NCBI GenBank assembly: GCA_002448815.1
Contig: DKAJ01000002.1
Coordinates: 1 to 64,000 of the forward strand
Source: Micavibrio sp. UBA6929
GTDB taxonomy: Bacteria > Pseudomonadota > Alphaproteobacteria > Micavibrionales > Micavibrionaceae
Direction: 5' to 3'
DNA: 64,000 nucleotides
Part shown: positions 18,080 through 26,667 of the stretch, one piece after another
Position numbering within the stretch: the first letter of the stretch is position 1
How the letters are laid out: each line of letters opens with the position of its first letter
Translations under genes and position numbers: made by a program
The notes under the pieces: model-generated
Databases searched by the model: none
Told to the model about the DNA's origin: nothing
What the model saw: only the letters and a program-made list of their open reading frames with translations

Positions 18080-18895
18080 ATGCACGACCCCATCGAACAT
18101 TTAGGCGCACGCACAAACCATGTTTTCGACATTGATGACTGCCTTTTTTCACGAAAAACAGGACTTCATCACGCAATAAAACACCGCATTGTCGATCACT
18201 TTAACGCGCTCACACAAAAAGCCCCGCATATCCATGATGATTTTACTGAGATTGTAAAACATCTAGGCCGAGATAAAGATTTTGACATGCACAATGTCCA
18301 AATCTCAGACCTTGAAGCCGCTTTCCTGCCTATTGTCACGGCACTAAAGTGGAATTATCAAGGCGCTGACTTCTTCTCGCAGCTTGATGCATTTTATGAT
18401 GTGGACTATAGCGTCATAGAACCAGACATTGCGCTGGTTGATGCCTTCGATAACGCCCGTAGTCAGGGCATGCAAGTCTATATTTACACAAATGGAGCAT
18501 CGCACCCGCATGCAGGCAACGACCTGCACAAGCAGCGCGTTTTACAAGGATTAGGCTTTGATCAAGAATGGATTGAATATCTGCGCCCACGCACACAAGA
18601 TTTATTAGCATCAGAATTTATGGGCAACGGCAAACCATACAAAAGCAGCTTTGCACAAATGCTTAACCGCTTTGGCTTAGATCCACGTGACACGGCGTTT
18701 TATGATGATACCGTCCCCAACATTGTTACAGCAAGCCAGTTTGGCGTAATGCCTGTCTGGCCTTGGCTAACAGACGAGCCTGCGCCACAAAATCTGGAAG
18801 CAATGGCCCAAAGCATTAACGCCATCAAGACCAACAATACTGCGCGCACCTTCCAAAGTGCTATTGATCTTCATACACCAAAGGCGGCCCTATAA
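18080..18895 (+). CDS. HAD-family phosphatase, pyrimidine 5'-nucleotidase type
   Basis: 271 residues. HAD motif I is FDIDDCLFS near residue 21, with the nucleophile Asp and the acid/base Asp in DxD. Motif II is YIYTNGAS (Thr, ~138). Motif IV is FYDDTVPNI (~215). The arrangement matches the Sdt1/Phm8-like pyrimidine 5'-nucleotidases found in many alphaproteobacteria, so a nucleoside monophosphate or similar small phosphate is the likely substrate. It has its own promoter and lies divergently from dnaK and convergently with grpE. Confidence 0.8.
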   Translation: MHDPIEHLGARTNHVFDIDDCLFSRKTGLHHAIKHRIVDHFNALTQKAPHIHDDFTEIVKHLGRDKDFDMHNVQISDLEAAFLPIVTALKWNYQGADFFSQLDAFYDVDYSVIEPDIALVDAFDNARSQGMQVYIYTNGASHPHAGNDLHKQRVLQGLGFDQEWIEYLRPRTQDLLASEFMGNGKPYKSSFAQMLNRFGLDPRDTAFYDDTVPNIVTASQFGVMPVWPWLTDEPAPQNLEAMAQSINAIKTNNTARTFQSAIDLHTPKAAL

Positions 18896-18908
18896 GGACC
18901 GCCTTTGT
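18880..18908. terminator. Bidirectional terminator between the HAD gene and grpE
   Basis: AAAGGCGG and CCGCCTTT form an 8 bp stem that overlaps the HAD stop codon. Short T and A runs on each side suit both converging transcripts. Confidence 0.6.
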
Positions 18909-18934
18909 ATAAACCTATAAAAGAAAAATGTGAC

Positions 18935-19603
18935 CTAGGCCTGCGTATCGACAGAGCCACCAGCGGATGGCGCGCTGCCTTGGCCTTCGTCTGCCGCAAC
19001 GCCGACGCGCGCAGGACGTAAGATGCGCCCTTGCAGAGTATAACCATTTTCGACAACTTGCATGACTGTGCCTGCAGGCTGACCGCCGGCGGGCATTTCA
19101 AACATAACTTCATGCAGGTTCGGATCAAATGTTTTGCCGATGGCTTCAATTTTTTTCACGCCATGACGCTCAAGACCGCGAAGCAATTCACGCTCGGTCG
19201 CTTCGACGCCGTCAAGAAGGCTTTGCACTTTCGGGTCGAGGCCAGCGATTTCCTGAGAAACGGAATCCAGTGCGCGGCGCAAGTTATCTGCCACAGGCAA
19301 AAGATCACGGGCGAAGCTGTTGATCGCAAATTTGCTTGCGTCTTCACGGTCTTTTTGCGCACGGCGGCGGGCATTTTCCGCCTCAGCCATGGCGCGCAAT
19401 GCTTGATCTTTCAGCGCGGCGTTTTCGGCCTTAAGTGCTTCAAATTCTGCGGGATCAACGAAATCCCCAACAGGAATTGTTTCTGGCTCAGCTTGATCTT
19501 CGGCGACCTCGGCTGTTTCTGGTTCGGGCGCGAGCGGATCGTTCGGCGCGACATTGCCATCTTCGTTTAAGTTCTCTGGCTGGTTTTGCTCAGCTTTCGT
19601 CAT
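18935..19603 (-). CDS. grpE: Nucleotide exchange factor GrpE
   Basis: Exchanges ADP for ATP on DnaK. 222 residues: an acidic disordered N-terminus (~1-50), the long coiled coil (~50-110, ALRAMAEAENARRRAQKDRED), then the beta-domain with NLHEVMFEMPAGG and VVENGYTLQGRILRPARVGV, the C-terminal signature. GGATAGAGG precedes the ATG. The heat-shock repressor gene hrcA, often beside grpE in alphaproteobacteria, is not here; an exported orphan occupies that side. Confidence 0.97.
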   Translation of the reverse strand: MTKAEQNQPENLNEDGNVAPNDPLAPEPETAEVAEDQAEPETIPVGDFVDPAEFEALKAENAALKDQALRAMAEAENARRRAQKDREDASKFAINSFARDLLPVADNLRRALDSVSQEIAGLDPKVQSLLDGVEATERELLRGLERHGVKKIEAIGKTFDPNLHEVMFEMPAGGQPAGTVMQVVENGYTLQGRILRPARVGVAADEGQGSAPSAGGSVDTQA

Positions 19604-19653
19604 GGTATCCTCTATCCTTTATTCTCTCTCAACTATCTAGGCGTTTTATTACG

Positions 19654-20592
19654 CTAATCAAATTCCCCTGGCAAGGTCACGAATACATCTGCCTTGCGTG
19701 AAATGGTATATGGGCCGTTTGCACCATAGAATATATCTTCAACGGTGATGGTATCAAGCTTTGTCATGCCATCTTTTTGTAACGGCAACATGACATTGTA
19801 ATCTTTATCAAGCGCATAAAACTGATAAGGCTTGGCATTGGGGATGGGCTTTTCAACTGGGATCAGCTTATGCCGCTTAGCAAGCAAATCCATTTTCTCA
19901 GGCAATGCCTTGTCTTCTGCCCCGCCCGGAACGCGCAGCAAGACCATATTTACAGGATAAAAAACGTGGTTTAATGCATTTTCGCGTTCGGCAGGGATAA
20001 ACGAATTTGTCGTAAGCGGCGTCAGCATAATATTATTGTCCCCCAGCACCACATCATAGGCATCAAAGGCTGTGCCAGCCTTAAGCTTTAAGCGGTTAAC
20101 GCGGCTTGCGATCAAATCATTACGGCTAATTGGCACATCGATTCGCGGCGTACCGTTTGTGATTTCACATTCATAGTGTGGATAGCGCATTTCTGCACCG
20201 GGAAGCAATTCAGGCTTTCCCATTTCAATTTCAATTGTGCGCCCTTTTTGGTTCAGCTCCACATAGGGTATATGAGAAGAACCGCACCCTTGAATGGTTA
20301 GCGGCGATTCGAGTCGCAGCGTAACGATACCGTAGGCATCTTCGGGGTGGCGCACGAACTGCACCGTATATTTATTGCCCGTCAGCAAGTTCTTGTTTTT
20401 TATGTGCGCAAGATCTTCGTCTGTGACGCTTTTATATTTTTTGCTATACTGATTAATGAATGACTTGCCTTCGCCCTCGCCATTTAAAATGGCCGAAGCA
20501 CTGTCTTCTAAAAAGCTTTGCGCCATGGCACCATGCCCAAGCAACGCCCAGGCACTTATCATCAGTACGGAAAGATATAGACAGAATCGCAT
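19654..20592 (-). CDS. Exported protein of unknown function
   Basis: 312 residues with a signal peptide (CLYLSVLMISAWALLGHGAMA, cleavage near residue 24). The mature part is predicted mostly beta, with a single Cys pair (C at IQGCGSS and YECEITNG) that could form a disulfide. It has no lipobox and no membrane segment beyond the signal, so it is probably periplasmic. I recognise no family. It is divergent from rph with 90 bp between starts and ends 50 nt before grpE. Confidence 0.65.
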   Translation of the reverse strand: MRFCLYLSVLMISAWALLGHGAMAQSFLEDSASAILNGEGEGKSFINQYSKKYKSVTDEDLAHIKNKNLLTGNKYTVQFVRHPEDAYGIVTLRLESPLTIQGCGSSHIPYVELNQKGRTIEIEMGKPELLPGAEMRYPHYECEITNGTPRIDVPISRNDLIASRVNRLKLKAGTAFDAYDVVLGDNNIMLTPLTTNSFIPAERENALNHVFYPVNMVLLRVPGGAEDKALPEKMDLLAKRHKLIPVEKPIPNAKPYQFYALDKDYNVMLPLQKDGMTKLDTITVEDIFYGANGPYTISRKADVFVTLPGEFD

Positions 20593-20613
20593 GCCTTAAA
20601 ATTACAATAGGCT

Positions 20614-20642
20614 TTGACCTGAGGCTATTGCTTTTGTATGGT
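20614..20642 (+). promoter_or_regulatory. Probable promoter of the rph operon
   Basis: TTGACC at 20614-20619, 17 bp spacer, TATGGT at 20637-20642. The -10 is weak but the spacing is ideal. GAGGAG before the rph ATG is the ribosome site. Confidence 0.5.
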
Positions 20643-20682
20643 GCGGTGCAATTACATGTGAATGATAACGAGGAGAGTGTAA

Positions 20683-21402
20683 ATGGCACGCCCATCTGGC
20701 CGCGCAGCCGACGAAATGCGTAAAGTTTCTATGGAGATTAATGTCTCTAAACATGCGGAAGGCTCTTGCCTTATTAAATTTGGTGATACGCACGTTTTAT
20801 GTACCGCCAGCGTTGCAACATCCGTTCCGCGCTGGATGAAGGGCACAAATCAAGGGTGGGTTACTGCGGAATATGGCATGTTGCCGCGCTCGACAGGTGA
20901 TCGCATGGATCGCGAAGCTGCACGCGGGAAACAATCTGGCCGCACACAGGAAATTCAGCGCCTTATCGGCCGTGCCTTGCGCGCAGTGGTCGATTTCGAA
21001 GCCATGGGCGAAAACCAAATCCGCATTGACTGTGACGTTTTGCAAGCCGATGGCGGCACGCGCACAGCGGCGATTACAGGCGGTTTTGTTGCCATGCACC
21101 TTGCCTTCCAGCACATGATTAAAGTTGGCCTTATCGAATCTGTACCGATTATCGACACAGTGTCTGCGATTTCTTGCGGCATTTTCGAAGGCGAGCCTGT
21201 GCTTGACCTTGACTACGACGAAGATTCAAATGCAGACACGGATTCAAACTTTGTCATCACAGGCAAGGCTGGCATTTGTGAAATCCAAGGCACGGCAGAA
21301 AAAGACCCGTTCAGCGAAGAAGAATTTCTTGATTTGCTGAAACTGGCGAAAAAAGGCTGCGCCGAGCTTGCCGACATTCAAAAATCAGTCTTAGGGGTTT
21401 AA
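20683..21402 (+). CDS. rph: Ribonuclease PH
   Basis: Phosphate-dependent 3'-5' exoribonuclease that trims tRNA 3' ends. 239 residues, the full family length, so active in size (unlike the frameshifted E. coli K-12 copy). Signatures: [13 protein letters not shown] at the start, [14 protein letters not shown] near 65, [20 protein letters not shown] near 120. First gene of rph-rdgB-dapB-ygfZ; rph-rdgB adjacency is classic in alphaproteobacteria. Confidence 0.98.
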   Translation: MARPSGRAADEMRKVSMEINVSKHAEGSCLIKFGDTHVLCTASVATSVPRWMKGTNQGWVTAEYGMLPRSTGDRMDREAARGKQSGRTQEIQRLIGRALRAVVDFEAMGENQIRIDCDVLQADGGTRTAAITGGFVAMHLAFQHMIKVGLIESVPIIDTVSAISCGIFEGEPVLDLDYDEDSNADTDSNFVITGKAGICEIQGTAEKDPFSEEEFLDLLKLAKKGCAELADIQKSVLGV

Positions 21403-21408
21403 TTGCCG

Positions 21409-22005
21409 ATGCTGGATGATCTGGTTATTGCGACACATAATGCAGGTAAGGCGCGCGAAATCAGCGAATTGCTTCGCCCTTATGTGCGTCATTTCCACAC
21501 CGCGGGTGAGCTTAACCTGCCCGAGCCAGAAGAAACTGGCGACAGCTTTGCCGCGAACGCCAAGTTAAAGGCTGTTGCGGCGGCGCAAGCCTCGGGCAAA
21601 GTTGCGCTTGCCGATGATAGCGGCCTTGCCGTTGAAGCCCTAGACGGCGCGCCTGGTATTTACTCGGCGCGTTGGGGCGGCCCCGAAAAAGATTTCAACC
21701 TTGCGATGGAAAAGGTCAATGATGCGCTAAGCACTGCCAAAAGCGAAAGCCGTAAAGCAGCCTTTGTTTGCGCTTTGGCGCTGGCTAGTCCGGATGGGGA
21801 GTGTCACATCTTTGAAGGGCATTGCACAGGTGATATCACATGGCCGCCGCGCGGCGACAAGGGCTTTGGTTACGACCCTATTTTTCAGCCAGATGGACAC
21901 GCCATCAGCTTTGCCGAGATGGACGCGAACGACAAGCAAGCAATCTCTCACCGCGCAAAAGCCTTTGCCTTACTCGTCGAAGGCGTGTTTAATAAAGCAG
22001 CATAA
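21409..22005 (+). CDS. rdgB: XTP/dITP diphosphatase (RdgB/HAM1)
   Basis: House-cleaning pyrophosphatase that removes non-canonical purine nucleotides (XTP, dITP). About 198 residues with [12 protein letters not shown] at the N-terminus, [26 protein letters not shown] in the middle (substrate loop; cited in parts) and [10 protein letters not shown] plus SHRAKAF near the end. The start is the ATG at 21409; a TTG directly after the rph stop (21403) is 5 nt from the AGGGG at 21393-21397 and could be used instead. Confidence 0.96.
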   Translation: MLDDLVIATHNAGKAREISELLRPYVRHFHTAGELNLPEPEETGDSFAANAKLKAVAAAQASGKVALADDSGLAVEALDGAPGIYSARWGGPEKDFNLAMEKVNDALSTAKSESRKAAFVCALALASPDGECHIFEGHCTGDITWPPRGDKGFGYDPIFQPDGHAISFAEMDANDKQAISHRAKAFALLVEGVFNKAA

Positions 22006-22050
22006 CCTGCCGCCGACAGGTGGCCTTCAGATAAAGGGCATAAGACAATT

Positions 22051-22830
22051 ATGAGCGCAGATTTCAAAATTGGCATTACTGGATGCACTGGACGTATCGG
22101 TCAATACCTTGTGCAGGAATTACAGTCTGGCGCATGGGATTCCTCTTTGGCAGGCGGAACAGTGCGCGATATGAGCAGCGCCCCTGACGTTGATTTCTTC
22201 ATCACAGATAATGCCGAAGACCTGTTTACCCGCGCGGACGCCGTTATTGATTTTACTGCACCTGATGCCACCGCGCAGCATGCGGCCCTCGCCGCAGAGC
22301 ATGGCGTTATCCTGATTGCAGCAACGTCAGGCCTTAGCCCAGATCACGAGGCCGCCCTTGCCACAGCAGGCGAAAAAACACCTGTCGTTTACGCCGCAAA
22401 CACAGCCGTCGGCGTTAATATGTTGATCGCACTTGTCCAAGAAGCCGCAGCCCGCCTTGGCGGCGCTGATTGGGATGCAGAGGTCATCGACATTCACCAC
22501 CGCCATAAAGTCGATGCCCCATCGGGCACGTCCTACGCCCTTGCCAGCGCCATTAAAGAAGGACGTGATGATCCTGATGCAACGCTCACCTTCGAACGCC
22601 AAGGCCATACAGGCCAGCGCGAAGACGGGTCAATTGGCTTTTCCGTGCAACGCGGCGGCGATGACACAATCGAAAATACAGTCACTTTCTTTGGCAATGG
22701 CGAGCGCCTAGAACTTACCCACCGCGCGACGAACCGCGCAATCTTTGCCAAGGGCGCCATTCGCGCCGCGCTTTGGGCAAAGGGTAAAACTCCTGCCTTG
22801 TATTCCATGCGCGACGTTCTAGATATTTAA
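22051..22830 (+). CDS. dapB: 4-hydroxy-tetrahydrodipicolinate reductase
   Basis: NAD(P)H reductase of lysine and meso-diaminopimelate synthesis. 259 residues. The Rossmann glycine motif is GITGCTGRIGQYL near residue 6, and the family signature IDIHHRHKVDAPSGTS near 150 holds the catalytic His and Lys. The frame starts 45 nt after rdgB and ends 3 nt before the next gene, so rdgB-dapB-ygfZ are one transcript. Confidence 0.97.
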   Translation: MSADFKIGITGCTGRIGQYLVQELQSGAWDSSLAGGTVRDMSSAPDVDFFITDNAEDLFTRADAVIDFTAPDATAQHAALAAEHGVILIAATSGLSPDHEAALATAGEKTPVVYAANTAVGVNMLIALVQEAAARLGGADWDAEVIDIHHRHKVDAPSGTSYALASAIKEGRDDPDATLTFERQGHTGQREDGSIGFSVQRGGDDTIENTVTFFGNGERLELTHRATNRAIFAKGAIRAALWAKGKTPALYSMRDVLDI

Positions 22831-22833
22831 ACG

Positions 22834-23532
22834 ATGGATCGTTATTTTTGCACCCTGCCCGCCCGCGGCCTCATCCGGATTACTGGCGATGATCGCCACG
22901 GTTTCTTGCAAGGGCTGATTACAAATGATGTTCATGCGGCCGCGCCTGATCGCATTATATATGCCTGTATGCTCACCCCGCAGGGAAAGTTTTTACATGA
23001 CTTTTTCATTCATGATGCTGGCGATGCGCTGCTGCTGGATTGTGAGGGTGGTGATCGCACAGAGGATCTTTTGCGCCGCCTAAGCCTTTATCGTCTGCGC
23101 GCAAAGGTCACACTCAGCGCCGAGAATAACGTGCCTGTTTACACCGTTTTCGGCGAAAGCAGCCTTGGGCAGCCTGATCCGCGCCATGATGCCCTTGGCC
23201 GGCGCAGCTTTGACAAGCCAGATGACCTTAGCGAGGTTCCCTTTGATGCACCTGACCTCGGTTGGGATTATTTGCGCATTCAGCACACAATTCCCGATGG
23301 CAGCCGCGATTTAGTTCCTGAGAAATCCACCATGGATGAAGCCAACATGGATCAAATCAATGCGATTTCCTACGACAAGGGGTGCTATATCGGCCAAGAA
23401 CTGACCGCGCGCATGCATTATCGCGGCCTGGGCAAGCGCCATTTACGCACCCTGCCCGTGCATGACATCCCTGAAAAGGCCGAGATACGCTCGACCTGCG
23501 GTGACCATGCTATCGCGCTCGTTCGCGACTAA
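22834..23532 (+). CDS. ygfZ: YgfZ/GcvT-like folate-binding protein, short form
   Basis: Folate-binding protein helping Fe-S enzymes such as MiaB. 232 residues. The diagnostic KGCYIGQELTARMHYRG motif is at ~183-199. The N-terminal GcvT-like part is complete (RITGDDRHGFLQGLITNDV). The C-terminal barrel is very short: after the motif only ~35 residues remain, against some 80-100 in E. coli YgfZ. No frameshifted continuation is obvious just after the stop, so this looks like a natural short form. It starts 3 nt after dapB. Confidence 0.9.
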   Translation: MDRYFCTLPARGLIRITGDDRHGFLQGLITNDVHAAAPDRIIYACMLTPQGKFLHDFFIHDAGDALLLDCEGGDRTEDLLRRLSLYRLRAKVTLSAENNVPVYTVFGESSLGQPDPRHDALGRRSFDKPDDLSEVPFDAPDLGWDYLRIQHTIPDGSRDLVPEKSTMDEANMDQINAISYDKGCYIGQELTARMHYRGLGKRHLRTLPVHDIPEKAEIRSTCGDHAIALVRD

Positions 23533-23635
23533 TACGCATTTTGCATATCTCTTAACCAATTTTTAAGAAAGCCTATGGTATCTTGCGAGTACATAAAGCC
23601 CTAATTGGGCAAAACGTAGAAACACACAAGTTACA

Positions 23636-24406
23636 ATGATGGCAGATAAAAATAACATTTGGGATTCGATCGTCGACTGGGGCAAAGAGCAAATCTTTGG
23701 CCTGTTTACTGATGATAAATCTGACCAGTCTGCATCTGACAGCAAATCGTCCTCTGATAACGAAGATGGTGGGTGGTATAAGTGGTTAAAAAAACTCATA
23801 CCAGATTCTATTATTCCAGACGCCGACACTTTGAGCAAACCAACGAACATTTTGGGCGGTGTCGTCGGCGCAGTTGTTGGCACATTACTATCTGGCCCAC
23901 TCGGATGGCTCATGAAACCAATCCGATGGTTATCAAGAAATTTAGGAGGACCTATTGGCAAAGGATTGAGCATGCTCACTGGCCTGGCTACAAGCAAGGC
24001 TGGCGGCGCAGTTGTAGGATATGCAGCTGGCGCTTATCTTGCAAATGAATTTGCAGGCACAAACCCCGATAACTCCAAACAACAAAATCCAGAAGACACT
24101 CCCGCAATCAAAACACATTTTTCTGATGCAGCTCTCACTAAGATCGTACGAGATCATGGCGCTGAAATAGCCTCGAACAGTGGGCTAACAACAACAGATG
24201 TTGAAAAAGTCGCATCAGCATTAGGTGATGAATTTGGCGATGTGGCGACCCAAATTAACGATATCTCACAAGCAGATCTCGATCAATTCGTTGGACAAAC
24301 AGCCAATCAAAATGGCTTTGCCCCCGAACAAGTTCGCGAGATCACAAGTGAAATCATTTCTAACCTTAAAAAAGATACGCCAGCACCAACAGTCACACCA
24401 GAATAA
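23636..24406 (+). CDS. Gly-rich orphan with possible glycine-zipper segments
   Basis: 256 residues, not recognised. Residues ~1-60 are polar and Ser/Asp-rich (SDQSASDSKSSSDNEDGG). Residues ~77-145 hold two glycine-spaced hydrophobic stretches (ILGGVVGAVVGTLLSGPLG and GGAVVGYAAGAYLANEFAG) around a basic amphipathic piece (KPIRWLSRNLGGPIGKG). The C-terminal ~110 residues are acidic, soluble and helical. There is no signal peptide. The pattern resembles glycine-zipper or colicin-like membrane-inserting proteins, but that is only a resemblance. It stands alone, converging on radC with a 12 bp gap. Confidence 0.6.
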   Translation: MMADKNNIWDSIVDWGKEQIFGLFTDDKSDQSASDSKSSSDNEDGGWYKWLKKLIPDSIIPDADTLSKPTNILGGVVGAVVGTLLSGPLGWLMKPIRWLSRNLGGPIGKGLSMLTGLATSKAGGAVVGYAAGAYLANEFAGTNPDNSKQQNPEDTPAIKTHFSDAALTKIVRDHGAEIASNSGLTTTDVEKVASALGDEFGDVATQINDISQADLDQFVGQTANQNGFAPEQVREITSEIISNLKKDTPAPTVTPE

Positions 24407-24418
24407 CCTGACCTACAC

Positions 24419-25144
24419 TTAAATCATCCCTTCGCTGCGCAGACTTTTATACCCGCCGCGACTGACGATGACATGATCATGAATTTTAATTGAAAATGGC
24501 TCGCCCGCGCGAATAATCGCATGGGTCATATCGATGTCTGCTTGGGATGGCGCTGGGTCGCCGCTTGGGTGGTTATGCACCAAAATGACGGCCGTTGCAC
24601 TCAGCTCTAACGCGCGTTTCATAATCTCACGCGGATAGGCGGGCGTATGATCAACTGTTCCACTGCCTTGAATTTCATCGGCGATAAGCTCATTTTTCTT
24701 ATTCAAAAATAAAATGCGAAAATGCTCGCGCCCTTCGTGTGCCATGGTCGCCATGCAATAATCGATCAGGCGCGTCCAACTGTTTAGAACTGGCCTCTTC
24801 ATAATATCTTGGCGCAGCATTCTGTGCGCGGTGGCTTGCACGGATTTCAGGGCAATGGCAACATTTTCACTCACCCCTTCGCTTTGGGTTAATTGCCCTA
24901 CTGGCGCGGCGAGGAGCGCTGGCAAGCCGCCATATTGCGCAAGCAGTGCCTTTGCCAGTGGCTTCACATCGCGGCGCGGAATGGCCATAAACAAAATCAG
25001 CTCTAAAAGCTCGTAATCCTGCATGGCCTCTGCCCCGCCATTAACAAAGCGCTCACGCAGGCGCTGTCTATGGCCTGCGTAATGCGGTTTTTCTTTGGTG
25101 TTTGCTTGCTTAGGCGGTGATGATGGCTCGGTGCTCATGCACAC
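24419..25144 (-). CDS. radC: RadC/JAB-domain protein
   Basis: 241 residues. The N-terminal helix-hairpin-helix-like part includes DYELLELILFMAIPRRDVKPLAK. The C-terminal JAB/MPN metalloprotease-like domain has the Zn motif HNHPSGDPAPSQAD (~195) with the upstream Glu. The historical DNA-repair role is doubtful; biochemical function unknown. It begins 2 nt after the map stop and is clearly co-transcribed with it. Confidence 0.95.
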   Translation of the reverse strand: MCMSTEPSSPPKQANTKEKPHYAGHRQRLRERFVNGGAEAMQDYELLELILFMAIPRRDVKPLAKALLAQYGGLPALLAAPVGQLTQSEGVSENVAIALKSVQATAHRMLRQDIMKRPVLNSWTRLIDYCMATMAHEGREHFRILFLNKKNELIADEIQGSGTVDHTPAYPREIMKRALELSATAVILVHNHPSGDPAPSQADIDMTHAIIRAGEPFSIKIHDHVIVSRGGYKSLRSEGMI

Positions 25145-25146
25145 GA

Positions 25147-25950
25147 TTATGCCACATAAGGCGGCTTTGTGAAGCCCTTAGGTGAAGCGGTGAAGATTTC
25201 AAACCCATCATCTGTTACGGCCAATGAATGTTCGAACTGGGCAGAAAGCGACCGGTCGCGCGTCACGGCCGTCCAGCCGTCTGACAAGATTTTTGTTTCG
25301 TAACGGCCTGTGTTGATCATAGGTTCGATCGTCAGGAACATACCAGCCTCAAGTACAGTGCCCTCACCGGGGCGACCATAGTGCATCACAGATGGCGGGC
25401 AGTGGAACTTGCGCCCAAGGCCATGACCACAAAAATCACGCACGACAGAAAAACGCTCTTTCTCGGCCATGGTTTGAATAGCATGGCCAACATCACCCAG
25501 CGTTGCGCCAGGCTTTACCACATCAATGCCTGCCATCAGGCAATCATACGTGACATCGACCAAGCGGCGCGCCATCACTGACACTTTATCACCAACAATG
25601 TACATGCGGCTGGTATCGCCGTGCCATCCATCAAGGATACAGGTCACATCAATATTCACGATGTCACCTTCTTTTAGTTTTTTCTCGCCGGGGATGCCAT
25701 GACACACGACATGGTTAATCGATGTACAGATAGATTTGGGAAACCCCTTGTAATTCAGCGGCGCAGGAATTGCGCCATGCTTTTCAATGAAATGACGACA
25801 CAGAACATCCAGCTCTTCGGTGGTCACACCCGGCACAACATGATCCGTAATCATATCCAGCGTCGCGGCGGCAAGTTGCCCTGCCTTGCGCATGCCTTCA
25901 AAATCATCTTGGTTGGTGTGGAGTTCAATTCCCTCTGCAGTGAATGTCAT
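25147..25950 (-). CDS. map: Methionine aminopeptidase, type I
   Basis: Removes the initiator Met from nascent proteins. 267 residues. The five metal ligands are visible in order: Asp in NIDVTCILDGWHGDTSR (two Asp), His in FCGHGLGRKFHCPP, Glu in FLTIEPMI, Glu in SAQFEHSLAV. It lacks an N-terminal zinc extension, so it is the common bacterial form. It is the first gene of map-radC. Confidence 0.97.
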   Translation of the reverse strand: MTFTAEGIELHTNQDDFEGMRKAGQLAAATLDMITDHVVPGVTTEELDVLCRHFIEKHGAIPAPLNYKGFPKSICTSINHVVCHGIPGEKKLKEGDIVNIDVTCILDGWHGDTSRMYIVGDKVSVMARRLVDVTYDCLMAGIDVVKPGATLGDVGHAIQTMAEKERFSVVRDFCGHGLGRKFHCPPSVMHYGRPGEGTVLEAGMFLTIEPMINTGRYETKILSDGWTAVTRDRSLSAQFEHSLAVTDDGFEIFTASPKGFTKPPYVA

Positions 25951-26031
25951 GTTCTGGCCTTTTCTTTTTACTGATATGTTCTATAGCAAGGATATAGAAT
26001 GAATAAAACCTCAAACGACCACTTATTTCTA

Positions 26032-26060
26032 TTGACATAATAACCTTGCGCTCTTTATAC
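26032..26060 (+). promoter_or_regulatory. Promoter of the PIN-like gene, close to leaderless
   Basis: TTGACA at 26032-26037, 17 bp spacer, TTATAC at 26055-26060. The expected start (about 26067) is almost at the ATG (26069), and no Shine-Dalgarno is present. Confidence 0.6.
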
Positions 26061-26068
26061 ACCTAGGC

Positions 26069-26611
26069 ATGACAAAAGCAAACGCAGAACTATATCAAAT
26101 TTTCGCAAAAAAAGTCGCTGAAGGCGCCACATTTTCTCAACTACAGCAAGACTTTACTGTAAAATCTCTGAGAAAAATCTTCGCATATGCAGCTGAAAAA
26201 ACACCTCAACTTTTTGTGGACCTCTTTGGAGATCCACCAACGCAAAGTAATATTTTACTTGATGAGAATTTAAGCTTCGACCTGATCCCCTATATTTTTC
26301 AAAACATAGGCCCTATTACAACTGTACAACACCAATACGGCAAAGGAATACAAGATACACAACTTTTTGACAGAGCAGCAAGAGATGGCATTCAGGCCAT
26401 TGTTACCGGCGACCACAAATGCCGTGGAACAAAAGACCTGTGCGGCATTGCCGAGCGTGCATACGCCGACCCAAAGGATTTACGTGACATTGCCATCATT
26501 GGTGTCTCTCAGAACGTTGAAACAGCCATATTACAATTACAAAGAAATGCAAAAGAAATCCAATCTTACATTACCCAACCCTCACACGATACGATTCTAA
26601 TTCTTGACTAA
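26069..26611 (+). CDS. PIN-like (DUF5615-type) protein fused to a DUF433-like segment
   Basis: 180 residues. Residues ~60-180 match the DUF5615/Mut7-C PIN-like pattern: ILLDENLSFDLIPYIF (Asp65), a Gly then QDTQLFDRAARDG (Asp96) and AIVTGDHK (Asp115), acidic residues of a possible nuclease site. Residues ~13-44 (AEGATFSQLQQDFTVKSLRKIFAYAAEK) resemble the helix-turn-helix end of DUF433 proteins, which usually are the separate upstream antitoxin partner of DUF5615. No separate antitoxin gene lies nearby. The family assignment is by memory of the motifs. A single-gene unit with its own promoter. Confidence 0.55.
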   Translation: MTKANAELYQIFAKKVAEGATFSQLQQDFTVKSLRKIFAYAAEKTPQLFVDLFGDPPTQSNILLDENLSFDLIPYIFQNIGPITTVQHQYGKGIQDTQLFDRAARDGIQAIVTGDHKCRGTKDLCGIAERAYADPKDLRDIAIIGVSQNVETAILQLQRNAKEIQSYITQPSHDTILILD

Positions 26612-26667
26612 CCTCTTTTTGTTGCATTGTATAAAGAAAAAACGGCTACCTAAAGAGAGGAAAAGCA

